This document shows, piece after piece, positions 55,269 to 64,000 of a DNA stretch of 64,000 bases; within the stretch, counting starts at the first letter, position 1, and each line of letters opens with the position of its first letter. The translations under genes and the position numbers were made by a program. The notes under the pieces are model-generated. The model was given only the letters and a program-made list of their open reading frames with translations, was not told the origin of the DNA and made no database searches. The DNA comes from Diaporthe sp. PMI_573 (taxonomy: Eukaryota; Ascomycota; Sordariomycetes; Diaporthales; Diaporthaceae), in assembly GCA_021399435.1 (NCBI GenBank), contig JAJTUP010000008.1:1364001-1428000 (forward strand). The letters run 5' to 3'.

Positions 55269-55732
55269 TTATTTCTTGGTGGTGAAGTCGATCTCGTTGG
55301 GGTTGTATCCACCATCAGCTGCCTTCTCGCAGGTACATGCGTCTAGACTTGGTCAGCCATCTGATGTGTGGCCTTGTTGTCCGCACAGGGGGTTAGACTC
55401 ACCAGCAGGTCTCGAGCCACAGGCACAGCTGTTGTCGGGCTTCACGTTCTCGGTGGAAGCCCGGTCACAGGTGCACTCGCCAGCGGGGCGGGCACGGCAT
55501 GAGCAGCGGGGGCCGGAGACGGTGTTCTCCTTGGAAGCCTTGTCGCAAGAGCAGTGCAGAGCCGACTGCTTGCCGCAGGAGCACTTGGCTTGCTGGGCTG
55601 TGGATTGTTTGTTAGGAAATGTCCATGGGATGAGATATCATTTGAGTGTGGAATCGTGAGTGTTGACTTACCACAGACACAGGTGTCGCCCTTGCCGCAG
55701 CAGGTGGAAGACTTGGCAACTTCGGTAGCCAT
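55269..55732 (-). CDS. Cysteine-rich metallothionein-like protein (DUF7871 type)
   Basis: Three exons: 55732-55672, 55597-55403 and 55342-55269; introns are 74 nt (GTAAGT...CACAG) and 60 nt (GTGAGT...TCTAG); 109 aa. The protein has 16 Cys, nearly all as C-x-C pairs at regular spacing: TCCGKGDTCVC, AKCSCGKQ, HCSCDKAS, RCSCRARPAGECTC, NSCACGSRPADACTC. The unit C-x-C-(D/E)KA or RARPA repeats, and the tail is NPNEIDFTTKK. I recognise it as the conserved small Cys-rich protein of filamentous fungi that I believe is listed as DUF7871. Metal binding (Cu, Zn) is inferred from the Cys pattern. There is no signal peptide, so it should be cytosolic. Confidence 0.85.
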
Positions 55733-56433
55733 TGTTGAGACGAGAGTGGTGAGATGGAGGGAAAGGGTGGATGGTTGTTTTGTTGTGTTGTTGTTTGGTG
55801 TGTATTGACAAAACTTAGGTAACGGAGGCTGAAGGTTGGCTTGATATTTGAAGAAGTGAATTGGCTGCTCAGGTTGATGCAAAGAAGTAAGCCGAGAAGG
55901 CAGGCCGACGTATTTGTATCAGACTGTCATGACAGGCAGTGGCCTTGCAAGTGGCCAGTGGGTGGACCGTTCTGCAGGGTCATGACCAGGCGGTGGGCCC
56001 ACGGCAGCCACAGCTGACATTCAGCTCAACTCTGGTTGGTCAGGCTCAAGCTTCTGCCAATCGGCTGGATTCCATCTCACAACATCGAGCCGTGCACCTT
56101 GGGTGAGCCATGACCTGACAGAGCCTCATCTCCTTGTCGTCCGGCTCATTGGTCGTGACGGATCCCAAACTGCATGACACAGCCATCAACGATGCTTTGC
56201 GGAGACACGCGACAGACTTTAACATCACACACCCGCAGCTTGCTCGAAATGTCTCGTGCTGCATCTCCATCCACCGTCATGCCCGGATCTCCTCCTGCAG
56301 GAATTCGAGGATGCGTCCACCGTGACACCAGAAGGGTGACTACCCTCCTCGGACCAAAGCGCGAACCAGTATGAGGAGGACTTGCTTGAGCTAAGCACGG
56401 CGCGTCTTTCATTTCTGATGTACTGCATTGGTC
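55733..56433. other. Spacer upstream of the Cys-rich gene
   Basis: It contains the promoter of the Cys-rich gene and the 3' flank of the methyltransferase gene. No gene supported. Confidence 0.45.
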
Positions 56434-57738
56434 TCAACGCAGCTTCCTGCGCTTTGGTGCAGACGGCGTAGATGATGCTCCGTCACCACCAGACGACTGC
56501 TCAGATTCCTTGCCGAACAGATAGATCTCAACAGTCTGGTCCTCCAACCCCAGCACAGGCAGCGGCTGGCAGGCATTCTCGAGTATTCTCCAGCCGTCGC
56601 TATCCATCAGGCCGAACAATGCCTTCTCGGATGAATGCCTCGGCTTCGTGGCCAGCATGACCCTAGGGCTTTTTCTTTCCTTGTCCATCGAGAGCCTGTG
56701 CAGCTTGGAGATAGTCTTGACCAGAGCAGACAGCATGTCTACATTGTACGTGCAGTCGCTGATGATGATAAGGTCCCAGCTCGACGCCTGTGCCTTGGGG
56801 CCAAATACGCCCGTCTTGCCCTCGTCCCAATCAAGACATTCGAAATCTGTGTCTACACTGGGCTTCTCTGTGGAGACGGCCTGCCTCTCCTTCTTCTCGC
56901 AGGCAATGTTCGCCAACGCGACTTCCTCGGCATCTGACAAGTCAGTCAAGAGAATACGGCTCGGTGACTGTGTGGAATCTTCAGGATCCCATGACGAAGA
57001 CAATCGTCGGGACAGGGTAGCCGCAAGCCCAACACCCAAGATCCCGATACCACATCCCAGCTCAATAACATTGAGAGGCCGCTCAGGCGTCACGGAGCAT
57101 AATAGATCTTTCAACAGTGGTGTCCTATCCCAAGTGTGTTTTGCTACCTCGCCCTGGCACATGTTCACGAGCACGCCAGTGGTGACCACACCAGCATCCC
57201 AGACATGGCGGTCGATGCTCTCGCCGATCCTCTCGTCCACGTCCAGAAAACCCCCTTCGGCAAGGGCGAGCCGTCTCGTAGACTCGAAGGTCTGCTGCCC
57301 GTCTGACGGCCAGGGGAACTCAGATTCCACGGCCATGATCCGGCCTTCTGCATCGAACGGGATGTCTGCGGCCTTGGGAGGGCTCTCGAGGTTGTGTGAG
57401 GCGACAATGCAAATGGTGGGCGCCGGTCTTGCCTGAGGCGACGACTCCTTGATGCTCTTGAAAACCTTGTCAGGCACTGGCAGGTCCAGCTTTATGATTC
57501 TCATGCCTTGCTTCCAGTAAACTCCACTCTTGCCGGCTTTCCGGGAAGTCAGGCAAAATGTTTGGTTTTGGTCATTGTCAGTGCCTGTTGAGGGAACCTC
57601 TGTGAGGAACACCGAGATGGGCACCGGATCATCTGGGCAGAGGAACGAGTCACCCAGATCTGTCGTTATGGCGAGGACAAGTTTCAATTTCCGCTGCTCA
57701 TCGAGGCTCGGTGGCCTCATAAGTCGGACGTAGTGCAT
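56434..57738 (-). CDS. Family-16 lysine methyltransferase (METTL21-like)
   Basis: Single exon, 434 aa from ATG 57738. A variable N-terminal half is followed by RHVWDAGVVTTGVLVNMCQ, the usual lead-in of methyltransferase family 16. Then come the SAM-binding glycine loop NVIELGCGIGILGVGLAA, the acidic strand ILLTDLSDAEE, and WDLIIISDCTYNVDMLSALV, the substrate-binding DxxY-like step of the family. The C-terminus PKRRKLR looks like a nuclear localisation signal. Family-16 enzymes (METTL21, EEF2KMT, yeast Efm and Rkm types) methylate lysines of elongation factors, Hsp70 or histones. The specific substrate cannot be assigned. It is longer than the ~250-aa core enzymes because of the N-terminal extension. 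Confidence 0.88.
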   Translation of the reverse strand: MHYVRLMRPPSLDEQRKLKLVLAITTDLGDSFLCPDDPVPISVFLTEVPSTGTDNDQNQTFCLTSRKAGKSGVYWKQGMRIIKLDLPVPDKVFKSIKESSPQARPAPTICIVASHNLESPPKAADIPFDAEGRIMAVESEFPWPSDGQQTFESTRRLALAEGGFLDVDERIGESIDRHVWDAGVVTTGVLVNMCQGEVAKHTWDRTPLLKDLLCSVTPERPLNVIELGCGIGILGVGLAATLSRRLSSSWDPEDSTQSPSRILLTDLSDAEEVALANIACEKKERQAVSTEKPSVDTDFECLDWDEGKTGVFGPKAQASSWDLIIISDCTYNVDMLSALVKTISKLHRLSMDKERKSPRVMLATKPRHSSEKALFGLMDSDGWRILENACQPLPVLGLEDQTVEIYLFGKESEQSSGGDGASSTPSAPKRRKLR

Positions 57739-58333
57739 GTCTTGGAAATATCTGGCAGGCCCTGTTTGTTGCGGGAGTTGTGGTCAAGCAGAGTTTAGGT
57801 TTTCGAGGTTGAGTTTAATTCCAAGATTTTTGGCCCGAAGCTTCAGTTCCTGGGCCCGACCGCACGGAAGCCCCGCTAAAACGTTCACCGGGCGGGCCGC
57901 TCCGGCTCTGGTTACAGGCGCCCACAGGACGTGGCAACAAACCCATCGGAGCGCGTTCGACTTGACACCCCAGAAGACTTGTATTGAGCGGGTCTTCATT
58001 GAATACTGTGGCTCGTAGATCGGATTCAAATACCAGAGTGATGTTTAGAACTGAGGTAAAGTATCGAACAGTCGCGGCGGCCGTTCGCGGCTCGGAGGTC
58101 GCCGTGGGTCCAACGCCGCTACGACGTCCTTCTACCGCCGACGTCCTGATATCAAGCCAGATTGGTGCCCGATATCGTCCTTTGGATGACACCTTGGACA
58201 TATAAGGTTCTCAAATACCACCTTCGTCCAAGGCGTTTGCTAGCCGTCATCCAACCTCAACCTTCCCTTCACGCCTCGTAACATCTCCCGCCCCTGCAGC
58301 AGCTCTCTTGGTGCCAGAACCACGCCGGACACC
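57739..58333. promoter_or_regulatory. Divergent promoter region of methyltransferase and deaminase genes
   Basis: 595 bp between two divergent start codons, so both promoters lie here. I see no specific site that I can name. Confidence 0.45.
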
Positions 58334-58984
58334 ATGACGGCCACTCACTCCCCCACAGAACTCCTGTCCGCTATCCTCACCGCCACCGAGAAGGAAATCA
58401 TACCCCTCACAGCAGAAGGTGTCAAGTCAGGATGCAAACTCTTCGGCGCCGCGATCCTAACGCAGCCGGGCCTCAAAGCCCACACAGTAGCAACCAACAA
58501 CGAGCCGGCTTCCCCACTGCTACACGGCGAGATCAACTGCATCCAGGAGTTCTACAAGAAGGACTCTGAAAGCCGGCCAGCCCCACGTGACTGCATCTTC
58601 TTCGCGACGCACGAGCCGTGCTCGCTGTGCCTCAGCGGGATCGCCTGGGGTGGCTTCCGGGAGTTCTACTACCTCTTCACGTACGAGGACTCGCGCGACC
58701 TGTTCGCGATCCCGTACGATATTGACATCCTCGAGGAGGTATTCCGCGTGCGGGCACCTGGCGACTCGGACGAGACCCTCGCCGCGCGTCCGCTATACAA
58801 CAGATCCAATAAGTTCTTTAAGGGCAGGAGCCTGGCGGAGTTGTTGGAGGGAGTTGAGGATCCGGGGGAGAGGGAGAGGTGGGCGGGTGAGATTGAGAGG
58901 GTTAAGAAGCTTTATAATGGCCTGTCGGATACTTATCAGGAGGGGAAGAAGAAGGGCATGGAGACTGCGAGTGTCTGGCAGTGA
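58334..58984 (+). CDS. CMP/dCMP-type zinc deaminase
   Basis: Single exon, 216 aa from ATG 58334. The zinc site of the cytidine deaminase superfamily is complete: His64-Gly-Glu66 (LLHGEINCIQEF) for one ligand and the proton shuttle, and Pro95-Cys96-x-x-Cys99 (HEPCSLCLSGI) for the two Cys ligands. Around these are VKSGCKLFGAAIL and VATNNEPASP upstream, and FREFYYLFTYEDSRDLFAIP downstream. The C-terminal ~60 residues are helical and charged (VKKLYNGLSDTYQEGKKKG). This resembles fungal proteins annotated as cytidine/deoxycytidylate deaminase family. The true substrate (free nucleoside, nucleotide, purine or another amine) is not determined by the motif. Cytosolic; no targeting signal. Confidence 0.9.
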   Translation: MTATHSPTELLSAILTATEKEIIPLTAEGVKSGCKLFGAAILTQPGLKAHTVATNNEPASPLLHGEINCIQEFYKKDSESRPAPRDCIFFATHEPCSLCLSGIAWGGFREFYYLFTYEDSRDLFAIPYDIDILEEVFRVRAPGDSDETLAARPLYNRSNKFFKGRSLAELLEGVEDPGERERWAGEIERVKKLYNGLSDTYQEGKKKGMETASVWQ

Positions 58985-61900
58985 GGGATGGAAACACAAA
59001 GTAACGGACCTTCTTCAATGTGCGTCCGCGGAATATGACAGAACGGGTCCTTCAAGAAGCTGATCTATGAAGAGTTTGAAAAACTTGTGGACGGTTGATA
59101 CGCGGTCTTCAAGCCGAACTGAGACAGACATGCACAATGACTTGCTTTGACTTCAAATGTTGCTCACAGATGGGATCAGGCGAATTGATACTAGCCAAGC
59201 TAGACGTCGTCAAACATTCTGATAGCTATGGAACGGTCATGCTTGATGATATTACCTTGCTGGCGTACATTTGTTCCACAAACACATTGTATCAATTGTC
59301 TGAGTTGTACAACTGCGCCGATGTGAAGTTGACTAGACTCTTTCTCAGGAAATAAAGTTATAGACCGAGCTACCCGAAGTACTAGTATGGCTTTAAGTAG
59401 GACAGGAGTATATTCAGCACATGATGCAATGGTTAGTTATCACATTAATACCCATGCCATATTCGCAAGAAGGTCAAGTAGGAGAAACTACCCTCTTGTA
59501 CTGCCTGGGCTTGACCATGTTGCGCTGCTACGATACAGGCGGATTCGCAGTCTTGCTCCAACGCCCGCCGTCTTTGTGCGGACCAGGCCCAAGCTTATGA
59601 TGGAGAATTCGGGCTGAATACGACTCGGTTACACCGCCATAGTCCAACGCACCACGTAGCAGCTCGCCCGACTGATGTATAGCACACCGCAGGATTTTCG
59701 TGTTAAGCGGTACAGCATGCCCTGAGCGGGGAGCTACACAGCATCATGAGACAGACATGCGGCTCTGTACAAGTGTGGGAGATGACTAGTAAGTCGACAG
59801 GGTCTACTCGGGTTAGACATCAATCCTGTGCTTCCACCGGTCAGCGCGAACATCTCGAGTGCCGATCCAAGCCTCTCGTAAGAACTGTGTTTTCTGGCCC
59901 AGCCGCCGCTATAAATCTAGATACGTGCCGTACACTTATGCGCGTCACTCTATGGTGTGCGGCCGGACATTCAGCCTGGCGTCGCTGGGCTACCGAAGTG
60001 GTACGAGTCTGAAGCCATGTCTCGATGATGAGGCTCTGTGGCTCACTACGAAAGTCTGGGGCGGTCAGGGCACTTCAGTCGGCAGGGCGATTACTCTAGT
60101 GTCAACCACCGTTCACTTCCCTAGACACAGAAATATCACCCGTGGTAACAGACAGAGGCTCATTTGGCCAGGACCGCCGCCTTCAATCACGCTTATCGCG
60201 GGGTTTCCAGCTACAGCACTAGGGGTTTATTTCAGCTCGAGGATACGCCAATGTCGATGTAATCATCCTTGTGACACAATCAGCAGGGAGGGGTGTGAGA
60301 AAAAAAAAGAAATACTCCTCGGGTATGCACCTACATCAGCATTGTGACACGGCATAGCGGACGGAAGGCATGCAATGTCTGCATGTAGGTACGCACGCCC
60401 CTCCAAGGCTCCTAGGCCGCGTGAAGGTCGCACGTTGTGCTGACTGCGGGACCTACTGTACTTCATCCTGCAAATCTGCAGGTGTGCCCCGAGGTGCCCT
60501 GGCCCATTGGCCCACGGGTTGATAGTCTGTCAGCCAAAGATAGGATGGTGCATGGTGTCACCCACCCAACCCCTCTCAGCCCCTGCGCCCTTGTTCCCAT
60601 ACTGTAATCCTCCTCGGATGGTTGCGGCACGGGTGTGGTACTGCTGGCCGTATATGGAAGTGCGGAGAGACAAGGGCGCCCTTGGGTAATAAGCCGTAGG
60701 ATTCTGCTTCGAGAAAGGATCGAAGGGCGGCAGAGACAGGGTGGTGTTGGTGTCTTTCCTCGTAGGTGTTCTTCCTGCCTGTTCGGCCCGTCTCTTACGC
60801 GACCTGCCTAGGTAGGCTGCCCGTCGAAAAGAAGGATTCAGGGTGTCGATATCGTATAAGCTGACTCATATGGAGCATCATCATCATCATCACCACCACC
60901 ACAACAAACACCATACAAGCACGAACGCATCGTGGAGAGACGTGAGCAGAAAAGTTGCTTGTTGAGATATGACTGCCTATATCACATGATGTAAAAAGTC
61001 AACTCAACCTCCAGCCTGCCCTAGAGTGCTGTGTGGAAGAGGAGAGGTGAGAAAGTAGACAGGTGACGAGCGACGAACGGACACCGGCGTGGCCCTAGCT
61101 CCCAGTGTCCCCAAGACCTCCCCCGCCGCGGGGCAAGCCATAGCTGATTGGGCCCGACCGCCAACCTTCTAAGCGCCTGGCGCCCACCCATCTCCCCAAT
61201 TCGGGCACTTTGCTCGTCCACCACTGCATTCTCTGCATGCTGCTGTGCGAAAAGGTGCGCCGGTGTGTAGCCAACTCTCATTGTCAATGTTGCAACCCTC
61301 GTGGCCTTCCACATGCCAGGGTTGTCGGGTCGGGATTTCCTCTCCTATTCGAGGAAACAACATCCGACAACAGGCTAACTGGTCAGTCACCTGGACGGCT
61401 GGACATCTGAGCATCTGAACATCTGCCTGCACTGGTCGAGTCTGCTAGCTCTGAGAAAAGATTCTGATGTCACCACCAATGGACTTCGAAGCCAGCCCGT
61501 TGGACATTTGTCCGACCACACCGGTTATGCGGTGCTGACTAGGGAGAAGGGAAGGGGTGCCCTCATCTGAGCAGCGACTGGGTGAGCGGCGGGAAGGCAA
61601 CCACATGATGATCATTGTCCATCATCCACCGTCGTGGTAGGGCTGACCTGAACCCCATCTAAATGCTCAGCACTGGGCTTGCAGAGTCCGCAGTCGCCGT
61701 AGCTCGTGCGTCATGCAGTGTCTTCCCTCACTCACTGTTACTCTGCCATCGCCTTCATCTAGGGGCTAAAGCGGGACATCTGGCCCCCAATTATAGAAAC
61801 TGCCCTCCTCGACTCCATCTCTTGTGCTCGCTTACCCCATGGCGCAGGCACGCACATGCAGTGGCCGTAAGCAAAGGGATCGCATCGCATCAAGGGGGGA

Positions 61901-64000
61901 GTGCATCTAGGACACAAAGTACCGCCGTGCTCTCTCACGAGAACCCACAGCCTCGAGCGAACCGGCTGCCATCGTGCTCCAAGACATCATGATGGACCTG
62001 TTGAGCCGCATAATAAACATGTATCAGATGCCATGCAAGTCGTCCAAGACAGCCTCGACAAGGGCAGCCCTACGGCCGGCCCATCAGCCGGCCACCGGGG
62101 CCCCAACCCTCGCCCATCAGACGCATGTTTCCGCCTCGTCTCTCAAGGGTCTCTTTCCAGGTGACTGGCAGGCCACATCTCGCGGGGCATTCTCAGATCC
62201 GGCCCCCCGTAAGGCTGCTGCTATCAGATGCAATGTTATACTAGTAGAGATAGGGTGTCGTCAGCCCTCGACACCCACCACATGCAAACGTGCCACAGAA
62301 ATGCCGGGGAATGTTGGACAGTGAGCTCTGTCTCGCCGGATCATCCTCCTATGCAGGCGCTTAATTTTGGATTTAGGCTTCAGACTACTAACCGGAGCCA
62401 GTGTCACAACGGGCCCCAAGAAACTTTTGCCTAGGCGCTGAGACCAATGATTCTTCACTCGCCTCCACCAACACCACTCAACACATGCACACACTTATAC
62501 ACCCACTGACACTATTAGCCTGCTGCTGCCATGGAGGATTCGTGGTGAACCGCCCTGCATCCGATCCTGCTGCACCAACAGCAATCCGCCTGGCGGTAGA
62601 GATAGCCTCAGCTCACGACGGCGCATCCGGTGACAAATTGAGGGCATAGATTTACTTTCTGCTACATGCGACGGAATCTCTTTAGCCGGCACGGGCGAGA
62701 GCGAACGCAGGGAGAGCCCGTGAACCAGGCGCAACGGGCACGGGAGACGGGCGATCCGGGCCCTTTTCGCCTGGTCTAGCTCGCTATTATGCATGCATCT
62801 CAATTTTCCCCCAGAAAGATTGACCATCCGTGAGAGCGTTTGGAATTTATTTGGTAGGTGAACCTTTGTGCAGATGACCCGGGTTTCCTCCTGCACACCC
62901 TCACGATATATTTTTTTATTCTCGCTTGCATCGAAGGAGCGCTGCTCACTTACCACCAGCCCACCAACCCACTGCATCCTCGCGGCGCAGCAGGGAGGTG
63001 TAAAGGGGAGCGGCGCGGCAAAATATGTTGGTGTGCATACATGACAGTGGTGTGGAAGTATCTGAGAAACAGTTTCAGAAGAGCACGTAGGGGGGAGGGG
63101 TGTAGCTGCGCTTACCTTACACCCCCATCCCTTTCCTTGTCCAGTCTCACCAGCCACAACCGGCATTGGCTTTGATATTCAGCACACTGTGCTCTATATT
63201 CTATAACTCAGTTTTCTTCTTCTTAAGAGACAATCGTGGCGGCTTCTTGTCAGTGCGAGGGAAACAAGAGACTGCTGTATGCAAGGGACCGTCACAGAGC
63301 CCACACCGAGCAGCGGGCTGGCCGCGTGGGTGCCCAGGTGCTCCTCGTTTCCCAGTCCGGGCCCTGCAGGCGTGGCGACACAGGGATAACAGCAACTGCA
63401 GTATGAACACAAGGCTCACTCACACTCACTCATTCTGACAGTATGCATGCAACAGCGAAACCTTATGTTGATATTGAATGACGTGTAATGCTTGGGCCCT
63501 GAGGCAGTGACGGAGGAACGCCGCGATGAGACGGTATGAGTATCCAAGTATGCCGGTCTTGCCGTCGAGATTGCCTTCTGCCGGTCGTGGCGATGATGAG
63601 ACCAGCCGAGGCTCGCGGACGAGAAGAACCGACGGAAGCTCGCTGGTAAAAGACGACATGTCTCAACAACAGGCCATCTCCCCTGAGACCACTGCTGCCG
63701 TGTCCCCTCACTCTCAGCTCCTCCTCGCATACGGACATACGCGAAAACCTAGTGCGGCCCGAATACGTCCTGCACAACATCGCAGCAACGATCAATAGCA
63801 CATAATAAGAGAGAGGGGGGGGGAAAAAGAATCATTGAATGGACATGGGTCAAGAAACATTAGAGCCTCAAAGGTCACCCATGCAACTGTATCTAGCGGT
63901 GACGCAGGACTTGGGACGAAAGGGACTGACCGACGCAGGCTCACGTTTCGTCTCGTCTCCCCTGGAGCAACTGCAGGGCTGAGGTTTAAGGGTTTCGAGC
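58985..64000. other. Gene-poor 5-kb right end, no gene seen
   Basis: I examined both strands. The longest frame (minus, 62495-63166, 223 codons) has no motif and overlaps other frames. None of the frames from 59095 on links to another by a convincing splice. A CAT/CAC microsatellite lies at about 60876-60903. The stretch may be promoter and leader for a gene beyond the window. Confidence 0.45.
60876..60903 (+). repeat. CAT/CAC trinucleotide microsatellite
   Basis: Consecutive CAT triplets (five) followed by CAC triplets, in noncoding DNA. Nothing else is attached to it. Confidence 0.85.

Noticed and set aside
62495..63166. 223-codon minus-strand frame
   Set aside because: No recognisable domain, Cys/Pro/Ser-rich composition without pattern, no supporting signals.

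Overview
The window looks like nuclear DNA of a filamentous ascomycete (Pezizomycotina, most likely a Sordariomycete). The basis is short introns of about 50-135 nt with GT/GC...AG borders and CTRAY-type branch sites, mixed GC content, and genes typical of that group: HET, NACHT, 2EXR, Zn2Cys6, CE5 esterase, unspecific peroxygenase, MGM101 and PAM16. Gene models were built by eye by joining reading frames at splice sites that keep family homology in frame. No tRNA, rRNA, CRISPR or intact transposon was recognised.

Layout. 0.8-4.5 kb: a large, mostly disordered protein of unknown function (minus), followed by 3.6 kb without a gene. 8.1-10.2 kb: a decayed cytosolic asparaginyl-tRNA synthetase copy carrying an internal 160-bp inversion, an 18-bp duplication in motif 2, a nonsense codon and a lost motif-3 arginine. 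11.9-14.8 kb: a tandem duplication of a small two-exon gene of unknown family. 15.9-16.8 kb: a 2EXR protein.

17.9-22.9 kb is a housekeeping block: RCC1-type Ran exchange factor, YIP1 (Golgi membrane traffic) and PAM16 (mitochondrial import motor), the last two divergent. 23.5-26.3 kb: a NACHT NLR-like gene with a frameshift just before its P-loop. 27.8-32.1 kb: a four-TM SUR7/PalI-like protein and a single-pass sensor-like protein. 34.8-37.0 kb: a secreted short peroxygenase and a secreted DUF8021 protein, convergent. 38.6-40.0 kb: a HET-domain gene.

40.9-46.9 kb is a second housekeeping block: biotin-protein ligase and the twin-CX9C factor COA4 sharing a 141-bp divergent promoter, then MGM101 (mtDNA maintenance) convergent with a long REEP/Yop1-family protein. 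48.4-51.9 kb: another 2EXR protein, a five-exon Zn2Cys6 regulator and a small two-exon gene. 53.5-59.0 kb: a GPI-type CE5 cutinase/acetylxylan esterase, a cysteine-rich metallothionein-like protein, a family-16 lysine methyltransferase and a CMP/dCMP-type deaminase. The last 5 kb hold no supportable gene.

Stable housekeeping clusters therefore alternate with accessory islands (NLR, HET, 2EXR, secreted enzymes, pseudogene, tandem duplicates). The most unusual object is the inverted and otherwise damaged AsnRS copy. The small tandem paralogues and the NLR frameshift are the next most worth checking.
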